Of a stretch of DNA of 15,925 bases, positions 7,627-15,171 are shown piece after piece. The stretch is from contig JADGPY010000068.1 of NCBI GenBank assembly GCA_017882205.1, positions 1 to 15,925 on the forward strand, read 5' to 3'. Position 1 is the stretch's first letter. The number at the start of each line of letters is the position of its first letter. The translations under genes were made by a program, and so were the position numbers. Source of the stretch: Chitinophagaceae bacterium (lineage in GTDB: Bacteria; Bacteroidota; Bacteroidia; Chitinophagales; Chitinophagaceae). Below the pieces are notes generated by a model that was not told where the DNA came from, made no database searches, and saw nothing but the letters and a program-made list of their open reading frames with translations.

Positions 7627-8984
7627 TTAGGTTCTGTTGGCGGTTGTGGTGGTCTTTGTTGCTGTGGACGCTGTTGTGGCGGCCTTTGCTGCTGCGGACG
7701 TTGCTTACCCTTTTGTTGAGATTGCTGTTGTCCCTTTTGTTGCGGTGGTCTTTGTTGTCCCCTTTGTTGTGGCGGTCTTTGTTGACCTTGAGGACTATCA
7801 GGTTGTTGGCCTTGTCCTCCATCTTTTGGTCCTTGTCTTATACCCTGCAGACCTTGTTGCCTGGTATCCCTTTCCCTATCCCTGCGTTTTTTTGTATTTC
7901 GTTCCAGTGTGCGTAAGCTGATCTGTCCAACGACATCTACAAATTCAGGTTCAACTTCTTTTGGTTTTCCACTGATCACTTCTACAGTTTCCAGGGCTTC
8001 GGGTTTTATCCCTTCCCTGTTTTGTGCCTGGATTTTTTTAACGCCTTCAATTGTTACAGGATAATGTTTTGTACTTTCAGGCATGCTGTACCACATCAAA
8101 TTTCTGAAAATATCCTTTTTGATGAGGAATGCCCTTCCTTTAGCAACTTCCAGTATTTCTGCATCTTCCGGAAAATGTTGTAATGCATCCAGGTAAGTAT
8201 CTAATTCATAGTTCAAACAACATTTCAACCTACCGCATTGACCACTTAACTTTGTCTGGTTGATGCTCAAATTCTGGTAACGTGCTGCATTTGTATTTAC
8301 ACTTTTGAAATCTGTAAGCCAGGTGCTACAACAAAGTTCACGACCGCAACTGCCTATTCCGCCTACCTTTCCTGCTTCCTGTCTTGCACCGATTTGCTTC
8401 ATTTCAACTTTTACACGAAACTCGCCGGCATATACTTTTATCAATTCACGAAAGTCAACCCGGTCATCTGCGATATAAAAGAAAGTTGCCTTTCTTCCGT
8501 CGGCCTGAATCTCTACCTCAGCCATTTTCAGATCAACCTTCAATTGTCTTGCCATCGCACGGCTCCTTATCAATACCTCAGGCTCCCGTAATTTAGTCTC
8601 TTTCCACTTGCTAATATCCGTTTCAGTTGACCTTCTTAATATTTTTTTGATTTCAGGACTATCTTCTTTAACACTCTTCTTTTTTAATTGAAGTCTTACT
8701 AGTTCTCCCGTCATACTAACGGTACCAACGTCAAAACCACTTATTCCCTCTACCGAAACTATTTCACCCTTTTCGAACATATGCAAGGAATTATTCCGAA
8801 AGAAGTCTTTTCTGCTTCCCTGGTTGAAAGAGATCTCAACAATCCGGCATCCACTTTCAGGGTCGCTAAACGGAAGGTTCGCTAGCCAGTCGTGCACATT
8901 CATCCTATTGCACCCTCCCGTACTACATCCTCCATTGCTTTGGCATCCTCCTGGTTTTCCCGTGCTACAACTTGTGCAACTCAT
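7623..8984 (-). CDS. ricT: PSP1-domain protein, RicT (YaaT) homologue with Gln/Pro/Arg-rich tail
   Basis: This 453-residue protein carries the PSP1/RicT core at about residues 45-330, including the cysteine motifs SCGRELCCSTW (Cys213, 218, 219) and QCGRLKCCLNYE (Cys250, 255, 256). In Bacillus subtilis RicT works with RicA and RicF to bind iron-sulfur clusters and influence RNase Y processing, sporulation and competence; the role in Bacteroidota is not established. Two additions flank the core. The N-terminus has five cysteines in 25 residues (3, 6, 14, 20, 25) in a Gly/Ser-rich stretch. The tail from about residue 366 is a charged segment and then a low-complexity Gln/Pro/Arg run with units such as RPPQQRGQQ. 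The gene lies downstream of holB, as yaaT does in Bacillus, and upstream of gldA. Its stop codon falls within a palindromic repeat. Confidence 0.9.
   Translation of the reverse strand: MSCTSCSTGKPGGCQSNGGCSTGGCNRMNVHDWLANLPFSDPESGCRIVEISFNQGSRKDFFRNNSLHMFEKGEIVSVEGISGFDVGTVSMTGELVRLQLKKKSVKEDSPEIKKILRRSTETDISKWKETKLREPEVLIRSRAMARQLKVDLKMAEVEIQADGRKATFFYIADDRVDFRELIKVYAGEFRVKVEMKQIGARQEAGKVGGIGSCGRELCCSTWLTDFKSVNTNAARYQNLSINQTKLSGQCGRLKCCLNYELDTYLDALQHFPEDAEILEVAKGRAFLIKKDIFRNLMWYSMPESTKHYPVTIEGVKKIQAQNREGIKPEALETVEVISGKPKEVEPEFVDVVGQISLRTLERNTKKRRDRERDTRQQGLQGIRQGPKDGGQGQQPDSPQGQQRPPQQRGQQRPPQQKGQQQSQQKGKQRPQQQRPPQQRPQQQRPPQPPTEPK
7629..7814 (-). repeat. Degenerate tandem codons encoding the Gln/Pro/Arg-rich RicT tail
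   Basis: The 3' end of ricT is built from loosely repeated blocks coding for RPPQQ, GQQ and RPQQQ units. The repeats are imperfect at DNA level, so the tract probably varies in length between strains. It also creates long shadow frames on the plus strand that are not genes. Confidence 0.75.
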
Positions 8985-9330
8985 ATATTCAAATTAATAA
9001 ATAAATAATAAATAAGAGGAAAGATTACGAACCAGGTGGTTGATATCTATTAAGCTTCATTGCTCCAGATAATGCAGATGGATAGACTTGTACAGTAACT
9101 TTTTTTATTCAGCTCGTAGTAAGAAAAAACATATTGGTGCAAATCGTTATGAGCCGATTAGCTTTAATTGCAATGTATATTATGTATTGATGCTCATACA
9201 TGGCTGTAAAAGTTGAACTTAGTAATACCTGTCTAAACAAATCATCCGGTTTGGCAACGATGCTGAATATAGCCGTGAAAGAGTCTCCTGGATAATCTTT
9301 GTAAGCAAATAATGCAATCGTTCTCAATCC
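8985..9330. other. Gap between holB and ricT without a convincing gene
   Basis: The 346 bases contain only one sizeable minus-strand frame, 9327-9109, with a TTG start just after the holB stop. It gives 72 residues (beginning MRTIALFAYKDYP) with no recognisable family, no signal peptide and an ending that reads like random AT-rich translation. Bacteroidota often carry the lipoprotein gene gldH near ricT, but nothing here resembles it. No tRNA, terminator or clear promoter was found; the bases just before ricT contain TTAATTTG, one mismatch from a -7 box but too close to the start codon. It may hold a decayed gene or a leader. Confidence 0.5.
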
Positions 9331-10578
9331 TCAATTGATCAAAATTAATGAATTATCCTTAATTATATGGTATAAGCGAATGGAAAGGGCATGAAACAGC
9401 ATTTTGCCATTGGCATTACGTTCAATATACCAGGTTGCTTTGTCAAGTTCATTAACAATGGCTTGCTGCGCGCTTAAACTACACATTTTGTTCAGTCGGA
9501 GAGCAAAATCCTTTTCCTTTTCAGGAATATTCATAGGTAGAGACGTTGCATGCGAAGACGTTGCATGCAACGTCCCTACATCGATCAACCTGATGCGTAT
9601 TGCCTGCTCAAGCAGGTGGATGAAGTATCTAATGAATTGTTTTTGCTTTTCGCGCCCCAGCTTACTCATTTCATCTATCCATTTTACCTGTGCCATAGTG
9701 CCTGATTTAACGATTGCATTTAACCATTCCCTCAAAAGTGATTGCCAATCTTCATCAGCATGTTGTAATAGCTTTAATGCTTCGCGATAACTCCCTTCTG
9801 CAACTGCGGCAATCTGTTGAGCTTTTGATTCATTTTCATTACTCCTGCTTATCAATGCCTGTTCAATCTCATCATCTTTTAATACGGGAATTTTTACTAG
9901 TAGTGTTCTGGATAAGATAGTGGGCAGGATGGCATTTTCATCCTCTGCCACAAAAATAAACAGGGTATCTGGTGGCGGCTCTTCAATTAGTTTTAATAGC
10001 TTGTTACCTTCTTTACCCAGGAATTCGGGCATCCACATCACCAGGATCTTGTATTTGCTTTCAAACCCCTTAAGGCTTAATTTTCGATTGATATTGTTGC
10101 ATTCCTCGGCTGTGATGTTTCCTTGTTTATTTTCTGCACCAATAAATTGTAGCCAATCGTATATATTTCCGTATGGATAACCAAGTACAAATTCACGCCA
10201 ATCGCTAATAAAATCTGTGCTGACAGGCTTTTCACCGGGCTTCTTTGTGATTACAGGGTATGAATAATGGATGTCAGGATGAATTAACTGACTGGCTTTG
10301 ACGCAAGCCGGACATACACCACAGGAATCATTGAAGGGTTGAGTTCTTCTGGTGAGCAAATCTTCTGGGATATCAAAAAGTCCAACCGTTGCTTTTTGAC
10401 TATCCTGTTGCGCAGCATCAGTACAAACAATGTATTGAGAAAAGGCAAGAGCAAGAGGTAATGCTCCACTTCCTTCTTTACCTAAAAACAAGAGGGCATG
10501 GCTAAGCCTGTTGTGCTGAACCATCTGCACCAACTGATCTTTTACAGATTGTTGTCCAATAACGTTCTGGAAAAGCAT
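9331..10578 (-). CDS. holB: DNA polymerase III clamp loader, delta-prime subunit
   Basis: This 415-residue AAA+ protein is a clamp-loader subunit. It begins with VIGQQSVKDQLV and LSHALLFLGKEGSGAL. The P-loop region at 33-40 lacks the ATP-binding Lys, as usual for delta-prime, which does not hydrolyse ATP. Zinc-binding cysteines 52, 86, 89 and 92 are present (CGVCPAC), followed by HPDIHY. EEPPPDTLFIF and SRTLLVKIP complete the AAA+ part, and the C-terminal collar domain runs from about residue 265. Family knowledge: it loads the sliding clamp with delta and the gamma/tau subunits. Residues 334-347 (VGTLHATSSHATSL) are encoded by a palindromic repeat lying in frame inside the collar region. The gene starts 5 bases after the gpx stop codon, so they are cotranscribed and probably coupled. 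Confidence 0.93.
   Translation of the reverse strand: MLFQNVIGQQSVKDQLVQMVQHNRLSHALLFLGKEGSGALPLALAFSQYIVCTDAAQQDSQKATVGLFDIPEDLLTRRTQPFNDSCGVCPACVKASQLIHPDIHYSYPVITKKPGEKPVSTDFISDWREFVLGYPYGNIYDWLQFIGAENKQGNITAEECNNINRKLSLKGFESKYKILVMWMPEFLGKEGNKLLKLIEEPPPDTLFIFVAEDENAILPTILSRTLLVKIPVLKDDEIEQALISRSNENESKAQQIAAVAEGSYREALKLLQHADEDWQSLLREWLNAIVKSGTMAQVKWIDEMSKLGREKQKQFIRYFIHLLEQAIRIRLIDVGTLHATSSHATSLPMNIPEKEKDFALRLNKMCSLSAQQAIVNELDKATWYIERNANGKMLFHALSIRLYHIIKDNSLILIN
9537..9579. repeat. Palindromic repeat inserted in frame in holB
   Basis: Arms GTAGAGACGTTGCATGC (9537-9553) and GCATGCAACGTCCCTAC (9563-9579) are inverted copies with one mismatch, around a 9-base loop GAAGACGTT. The loop plus the right arm also contain a perfect 18-base palindrome at 9557-9574, so the element looks like one full unit plus part of a second. 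It is 43 bases long, and holB stays open across it. Confidence 0.85.
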
Positions 10579-10583
10579 ATTTT

Positions 10584-11135
10584 TTATTTCAAATATGCCG
10601 CTATTTCTGGTCCTAATGGATTTACCTTACTATCAAACTTAGCCAGCAATACACCATTTTCATCCAAAAGAAATTTGGTGAAGTTCCATTTGATCTCAGC
10701 ATCCATAACTCCATTTAGTTCTTTGGATGTAAGCCATTTGTAGATAGGAGCGATGTCATCTCCTTTCACAGAAACCTTTGCTGCCATAGGGAAAGTAACT
10801 CCATAATTTTTTGTACAGAATTCTTTTATCTCAATATTATTACCAGGTTCCTGCTGACCGAAATTGTTTGCAGGAAATCCTACGATGACCAGCTTATCAC
10901 CATAATTGGAATATAACTTTTGAAGGAATTCATATTGTGGAGTGTAGCCACATTTAGATGCCGTATTTACAACTAAAATTTTCTTTCCCTTGAATTGCGA
11001 AAAGTCAATTATTGATCCGTCTAATGCTTCAACCTTAAATTGATGAATACTTGACACTGTTGGGGAGTATAAAGAATGAGGTGTTATGAAAGATGCAAGA
11101 ACAAAAGCACTCGCTACAAAAAATATTTTGATCAT
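10584..11135 (-). CDS. Glutathione peroxidase-family thiol peroxidase (probably exported)
   Basis: This 183-residue protein has a hydrophobic N-terminal signal (IFFVASAFVLASFIT) followed by a complete GPx fold at about 30-183. Catalytic residues are peroxidatic Cys62 in NTASKCGYTPQY, Gln95 in NNFGQQEP, and Trp150-Asn151 in KWNFTKFL. Cys107 in EFCTKNYGVTFP sits where Cys-type GPx enzymes have the resolving Cys. A Cys, not selenocysteine, in the active site and a second Cys point to a thioredoxin-dependent peroxidase rather than a true glutathione peroxidase. It reduces hydrogen and organic peroxides, here likely in the periplasm; a lipobox is not evident. It lies 49 bases downstream of the lipoprotein gene and 5 bases upstream of holB, a pairing that appears positional rather than functional. 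Confidence 0.93.
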   Translation of the reverse strand: MIKIFFVASAFVLASFITPHSLYSPTVSSIHQFKVEALDGSIIDFSQFKGKKILVVNTASKCGYTPQYEFLQKLYSNYGDKLVIVGFPANNFGQQEPGNNIEIKEFCTKNYGVTFPMAAKVSVKGDDIAPIYKWLTSKELNGVMDAEIKWNFTKFLLDENGVLLAKFDSKVNPLGPEIAAYLK

Positions 11136-11184
11136 AAAAATTGATTTAGGATTGTAAAGTTATGCAATTAATTGTTCCCCCTAT

Positions 11185-12585
11185 TTACCTTTCATAACAT
11201 CCCAGGTCAGGAATTCCATTTGCCCTTGGCCTATTATCGAGGTCAAATTGAAAGGTAGTTGAAGTCCCTTTATCAATTGCCGGTGAAGCCGGATTTCGGC
11301 TAAAGTGAAAATCGTAAACCTGTTTTGAGGTATTTATGCTATCAAACATTGGAGCTATATTTTTATAGACTGTATTAAGCGTGACATTTGTAGGATCATG
11401 AAGGGCCTTATATAAATCGTGATCAAAATTTACAGTAAATGTTGAATTGCCTTGTTTCTGTACTATTACTTCATCATCTACGGGTCCGCCTTCACCCCAA
11501 AATATGCAGTTTCTGAATACTGCATTTAAGTTAGCCACCAGGGTCTGGGTTCCTTGTGTTGCAAAATTACTCAACTGCAAGACCGGGTTCAGATGTGTTA
11601 TATAATAATTTCCGTAACTGGCCACAGTGCAATGAGTGAAGTTGTGATCACCTCCTAATGCCAAAATAATATTGCTGCCGCAATTGCTTATGAGACAATT
11701 ATCGGCCTGGATACTTGTATTAATGCCGAGAATACCTGCATCGTAAGCATTGTCAATTATGCATTGGCTCAATATTAATTTAGGATTAGCATTAATTGAA
11801 GCGCTTTGTACAACTATTGCCTGGTATGCATTTTTGATGATTGCAAACTTTAGGATATTGTCTTTACTTGTATTAAGGAAATAAATTCCAGGCCAGCTTG
11901 CAGGAAGGTCTTTGTAATCCGGATCAAGCCTGTCGCCAGTAAATGTGATAGGCGCTGATTTTGTGCCATTAATTTTTAAACTGCCATTCACAATAAAAGG
12001 AGCATCCGCGTGAGAATAAATTCTCACTCCTGGCATTAAAGTAAGAGTTGCAGTCGTATCAATCGTTATAGAACCAAGTATCACATATGGGCGATTGTTG
12101 GTCCATACTACATTTCCAGTGATTTTTCTGTTCTTATAATAATTTGCATTTTGGGCATATGCCTGCAGCTGAACATATTCATTGTTACCATTATAATTGA
12201 TAAGTACACTATCCTGTACAATGAAGGGAAGATTATTTGCGGATGTATCCACATTCACCTGTACAAAAACATATAAACTATCATTTGCTTCGAGTACTAC
12301 ATCATCCGCTTCCACAGTTGGAACTCCATCAACATTTATTTTGAATGTGGAGGTAGCACCGCCCATCAGCTTTACTTTTGTTAGCCGTAGTTTCTGATTA
12401 TTCAGATTGAAGATCTTAAAAAACTTTGTTATGGAGCCGCTAACTGTAAACACGGTGTCGAAAGTGAGTGTATCTGCGCTTACTCCAAGTCTTGCCTGTG
12501 TGCTTGAAATGAAAGATTCTTTCTTACAAGAGAATATGACAAGCGCTATACAAATGAATGTGCCAAACAATCTAACTAACCTCAT
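11185..12585 (-). CDS. Lipoprotein with probable parallel beta-helix, choice-of-anchor-Q-like end
   Basis: This 466-residue protein has a lipoprotein signal peptide: hydrophobic FICIALVIFS and then Cys20, followed by KKES. After an N-terminal beta-sandwich-like part (to about residue 145), the middle has short repeated strand-turn units typical of right-handed parallel beta-helices: SLKINGTKSAPITFTG, IIDNAYDAGILGI, NCLISNCGSNIIL. It ends with SPAIDKGTS and RANGIPDLGCYE, which match the closing motif of choice-of-anchor Q and polysaccharide-lyase-like helix proteins. Enzymatic residues cannot be assigned; it may be a surface polysaccharide-binding or structural lipoprotein. It is probably outer-membrane anchored. 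A TATATTTG box at 12597-12590 is only 4 bases from the start and is not relied on. The gene lies 93 bases after comF on the same strand. Confidence 0.75.
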   Translation of the reverse strand: MRLVRLFGTFICIALVIFSCKKESFISSTQARLGVSADTLTFDTVFTVSGSITKFFKIFNLNNQKLRLTKVKLMGGATSTFKINVDGVPTVEADDVVLEANDSLYVFVQVNVDTSANNLPFIVQDSVLINYNGNNEYVQLQAYAQNANYYKNRKITGNVVWTNNRPYVILGSITIDTTATLTLMPGVRIYSHADAPFIVNGSLKINGTKSAPITFTGDRLDPDYKDLPASWPGIYFLNTSKDNILKFAIIKNAYQAIVVQSASINANPKLILSQCIIDNAYDAGILGINTSIQADNCLISNCGSNIILALGGDHNFTHCTVASYGNYYITHLNPVLQLSNFATQGTQTLVANLNAVFRNCIFWGEGGPVDDEVIVQKQGNSTFTVNFDHDLYKALHDPTNVTLNTVYKNIAPMFDSINTSKQVYDFHFSRNPASPAIDKGTSTTFQFDLDNRPRANGIPDLGCYER

Positions 12586-12623
12586 ACATCAAATATATTA
12601 CAAGCCGTTGGAATTATGATCTT

Positions 12624-12663
12624 GATTAAAGGATTAAGGGATTTTTATCATAATCCTATAATC
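12624..12663. repeat. Inverted repeat downstream of comF
   Basis: Arms GATTAAAGGATTA (12624-12636) and TAATCCTATAATC (12651-12663) are inverted copies with one mismatch, around a 14-base loop. It lies 15 bases past the comF stop. The AT-rich stem has no T-run after it on the minus strand, so it is a weak terminator candidate. It resembles short ATCC-rich interspersed repeats I recall from Bacteroidota intergenic DNA, but copy number cannot be checked here. Confidence 0.5.
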
Positions 12664-12678
12664 AGGAAAATCAAGGTC

Positions 12679-13380
12679 TCACTTCGTTGCCCATGCAAGA
12701 GTGGCTATACTTAAACGAGCTCCGGGGATTTGAAGGATCACTTTTCCACATGCCTCCAAAGTAGCACCTGTTGTGATTACATCGTCAACCAGTAGCAGGT
12801 GTTTGCCAATTAGTTTCTCCCTGTTACTCACGCAAAAACTTCCTTCAACATTTTCCCAACGCTGGCTTCTTCTTTTTTTAGTTTGTGTTTCAGTTGATCT
12901 GACCCGGCTTACAACTCCTTTTAAAACAGGGATACTAGTCACCTGGCTTATCCCATTGCATAATATTTCAGATTGATTGAAACCTCGTTTATTCTCTTTT
13001 GCCGCATTCAATGGCAACGGAATAAGCGCATCAATATCAGTAAAACGATCACTGTTGATGAGGCTGTTTCCCATAATATTTCCAAGCATGATCCCAACTT
13101 CTTTGTTTCCCTTATACTTCAATTGATGGATCAGGGATTGCACAATGGTTCCTTTTGAAAAATAAAATTCACACATTGCAGATGTTATTTCTATCCTCCC
13201 CCAGAAGATCTTTTCAACCGGATTATTTTCAAGTGATGCATAGCCGGTATGTGGCAACTCATGAATACATTGCAGGCATAAAAGATTCGATTCACTAAGT
13301 AGATCAGATCCGCAGGCGGCACAAACATGCGGATAAAATAAATGCGCTAATGGAGATAATATTTTGACTGCTATGTTCAC
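12679..13380 (-). CDS. comF: ComF-family phosphoribosyltransferase-like protein
   Basis: This 233-residue protein has an N-terminal four-Cys zinc site (Cys20, 23, 35 and 38 in VCAACG and LCLQC) and a C-terminal type I phosphoribosyltransferase fold. That fold includes the PRPP-binding motif VDDVITTGAT at 198-207 and the ComF signature KRGFNQSEIL at 131-140. Family knowledge: ComF/GntX proteins take part in DNA uptake in competent bacteria and may act with DNA helicases; the precise reaction is unsettled. The start is a GTG that directly follows the radA stop codon (TAAGTG), so translation is probably coupled. The residues after it (VKILSPLAHLFYPHVCAACG) match the family's usual N-terminus, which supports this start despite the rarer codon. 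Confidence 0.93.
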   Translation of the reverse strand: MNIAVKILSPLAHLFYPHVCAACGSDLLSESNLLCLQCIHELPHTGYASLENNPVEKIFWGRIEITSAMCEFYFSKGTIVQSLIHQLKYKGNKEVGIMLGNIMGNSLINSDRFTDIDALIPLPLNAAKENKRGFNQSEILCNGISQVTSIPVLKGVVSRVRSTETQTKKRRSQRWENVEGSFCVSNREKLIGKHLLLVDDVITTGATLEACGKVILQIPGARLSIATLAWATK

Positions 13381-14754
13381 TTAAAATAAATACTGGTATA
13401 ACTCTTCCACTTTCCCTAAAGCAACTATTTCGATATTAAATTTCTTCATGTCAACTCCTCTATGATTGTACTTGCTTACTATGATCTTTTCGAAGCCAAG
13501 CTTTTCAGCTTCGGCAATGCGTTGTTCAATCCGGTTAACTGCCCTTATTTCGCTACTAAGGCCAACTTCTCCGGCGAAACAAATTTTGTGAGGTAATGCT
13601 ACATCTTCATAAGAAGATAACAAGGCAGTTAAAACTGCAAGATCAATAGAGGGGTCTTCTACTTTTAACCCCCCGGCAATATTTATAAAAACATCTTTGA
13701 CGCCGAAATGAAATCCTCCTCTTTTTTCGAGCACTGCAAGAAGTAATTGCAATCGTCTTAAGTCAAACCCAGTGCTTGTACGCTGGGGTGTGCCATATAC
13801 ACTTTGTGTTACCAGAGCTTGCACTTCAATTAGAAGAGGCCTGATTCCTTCCATGGTAGCGGCAATGGCCACGCCATTCAGGTGTTCATCTTTATGGGTG
13901 ATAAGAATTTCTGAAGGATTGCTTACTTCTCTCATCCCAACTCCGGTCATTTCATAGATGCCTAGCTCGGAGGTAGAACCAAATCGATTCTTTAATGTTC
14001 TTAATATCCGGTAAGCATAATTTCTGTCACCTTCAAATTGCAATACGGTATCTACCATATGTTCGAGAATCTTCGGTCCTGCAATTGCGCCATCCTTAGT
14101 GATGTGTCCAATCAGGAAAACCGGGGTATGAGTTTCTTTTGCAAATCGTTGGAACTCCGAAGCACATTCGCGTATTTGCGATACACTTCCCGGTGAAGAT
14201 TCAACATAAGGAGATTCTAATGTTTGAATAGAATCAACGATCACCAGGTTTGGCTTTAATTTTTTTATTTCATGGAATATGGTCTTAGTGTTGGTTTCAG
14301 TTAGCAGGTAGAAATTTTCATTCTCAATTTTAAGGCGGTCGGCGCGCATTTTAATTTGTTCCTCACTTTCTTCGCCACTGATATATAGGGTAACAATATC
14401 TTTTAATTGTAAAGCGTTCTGCAAAAACAATGTCGACTTTCCAATCCCTGGCTCTCCGGCAACGAGAACTAAGCTTCCCGCAACAATTCCTCCTCCGAGC
14501 ACTCTGTTCAATTCATTATCCCTGGTGATGATCCTTTTCTTCTCACCGCTCACAATGTCACTGAGAGAAATTGTTTTGAGCCTCGATCCATTTCCCGCAT
14601 ATTCTTTCCAATCATCTACTTTATTATCTGTGCCTTTTTGAATCACTTCCTCGACAAAGCCATTCCATTGATTACAGGAAGGACATTTACCTAACCACTT
14701 GGCACTCTCATAACCACAGTTCTGGCAGAAGAATGCCGATTTCGTTTTACTCAT
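13381..14754 (-). CDS. radA: DNA repair protein RadA (recombination branch-migration helicase)
   Basis: This 457-residue protein has the full RadA/Sms layout. The N-terminal zinc finger has Cys10, 13, 24 and 27 (CQNCGYESAKWLGKCPSC). The RecA-like ATPase has Walker A GEPGIGKST at 100-108 and Walker B LVIVD at 170-174, and the RadA-specific KNRFG motif is at 255-259. The C-terminal Lon-protease-like domain ends with the HRGVDM segment. Family knowledge: a hexameric helicase that extends heteroduplex during homologous recombination and natural transformation, which fits its tight coupling to comF. I chose the ATG at 14754; the frame stays open upstream to a TTG at 14793, but those 13 residues are not family-like. 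A GATGTTTG box at 14798-14791, one mismatch from the -7 consensus, could be its promoter. Confidence 0.96.
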   Translation of the reverse strand: MSKTKSAFFCQNCGYESAKWLGKCPSCNQWNGFVEEVIQKGTDNKVDDWKEYAGNGSRLKTISLSDIVSGEKKRIITRDNELNRVLGGGIVAGSLVLVAGEPGIGKSTLFLQNALQLKDIVTLYISGEESEEQIKMRADRLKIENENFYLLTETNTKTIFHEIKKLKPNLVIVDSIQTLESPYVESSPGSVSQIRECASEFQRFAKETHTPVFLIGHITKDGAIAGPKILEHMVDTVLQFEGDRNYAYRILRTLKNRFGSTSELGIYEMTGVGMREVSNPSEILITHKDEHLNGVAIAATMEGIRPLLIEVQALVTQSVYGTPQRTSTGFDLRRLQLLLAVLEKRGGFHFGVKDVFINIAGGLKVEDPSIDLAVLTALLSSYEDVALPHKICFAGEVGLSSEIRAVNRIEQRIAEAEKLGFEKIIVSKYNHRGVDMKKFNIEIVALGKVEELYQYLF

Positions 14755-14816
14755 GAAAGGAAGTTGATAATTATTACTACTGAAATTAAACAAACATCAT
14801 CACAGTTGAAGAAAGT

Positions 14817-14830
14817 GGAGAAATTTCTCC
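14817..14830. promoter_or_regulatory. Perfect palindrome upstream of radA, possible operator
   Basis: GGAGAAATTTCTCC is a perfect 14-base palindrome lying 63 bases before the radA start, about 20 bases upstream of the possible -7 box. It could be a repressor or activator site, or chance in AT-rich DNA. The matching regulator is unknown. Confidence 0.3.
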
Positions 14831-14878
14831 TGTTAAAATGAAAAAATGAAAATGAAAGATCATAGATCTGAAACTTCT

Positions 14879-14914
14879 AAAAAGCAAAAGGGGCAGTATT
14901 GCTACTGACCCTTT
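14879..14914 (-). terminator. Terminator-like hairpin on the minus strand
   Basis: Arms AAAGGGTCAGT (minus strand, 14914-14904) and ACTGCCCCTTT (14897-14887) pair with one mismatch around a 6-base loop. The minus strand continues with TTTTGCTTTTT, as in an intrinsic terminator. No gene on the minus strand is visible upstream of it; the plus strand has no T-run after the stem. Confidence 0.5.
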
Positions 14915-15119
14915 ATACTTACTAACCCATTAAATTCTATAGCTAAATTACAAATTGCCGCCACATAAACAAATTAATTTTACATGATGTGAATAAATTT
15001 CTTTTTTCTCAATATGGTAGCCTTGCATGTAACCATATACGTAACTGTCTGTATATGTGTATATTATAAAATTCTAAGAATGAAGAGTAACAAGGGGCAA
15101 AAAAAATACTAGCTAAATA

Positions 15120-15151
15120 TTTGGTTTATGATATAAACTACTTTATGTTTG
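15120..15151 (+). promoter_or_regulatory. Bacteroidota-type promoter for the TonB receptor gene
   Basis: TTTG at 15120-15123, a 20-base spacer and TATGTTTG at 15144-15151 match the Bacteroidota -33/-7 consensus (TTTG, 19-21 bases, TAnnTTTG) exactly. Transcription would start near 15157, leaving a leader of about 15 bases before the ATG at 15172. Confidence 0.65.
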
Positions 15152-15171
15152 TGACGTAAATGAATATTATC

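Larger units (their letters stand above)
14755..15171. other. Divergent intergenic region between radA and the TonB receptor gene
   Basis: No protein gene is visible in these 417 AT-rich bases. They hold a 14-base palindrome, a terminator-like hairpin oriented to the minus strand, a second stem (ATATGGT at 15012-15018 with ACCATAT at 15032-15038) and a plus-strand promoter. Only tiny frames occur on the minus strand between the stem and the terminator. Confidence 0.6.

Noticed and set aside
7608..7921. Several long frames on both strands across the ricT 3' end
   Set aside because: They arise from the Gln/Pro/Arg codon repeats of the RicT tail and give Leu- or Val-rich low-complexity products without start signals.
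9109..9327. 72-codon minus-strand frame after holB
   Set aside because: TTG start, no recognisable family or domain, and an ending that reads as chance; kept only as a note on the gap, not called as a gene.
9537..9579. CRISPR-like repetition of GACGTTGCATGC units
   Set aside because: Only two adjacent palindromic units inside a coding gene, no spacers of regular length and no cas genes nearby.
12590..12597. TATATTTG box before the beta-helix lipoprotein gene
   Set aside because: It fits the -7 consensus but is 4 bases from the start codon and lacks a -33 element at the right distance; using it would require a leaderless message.
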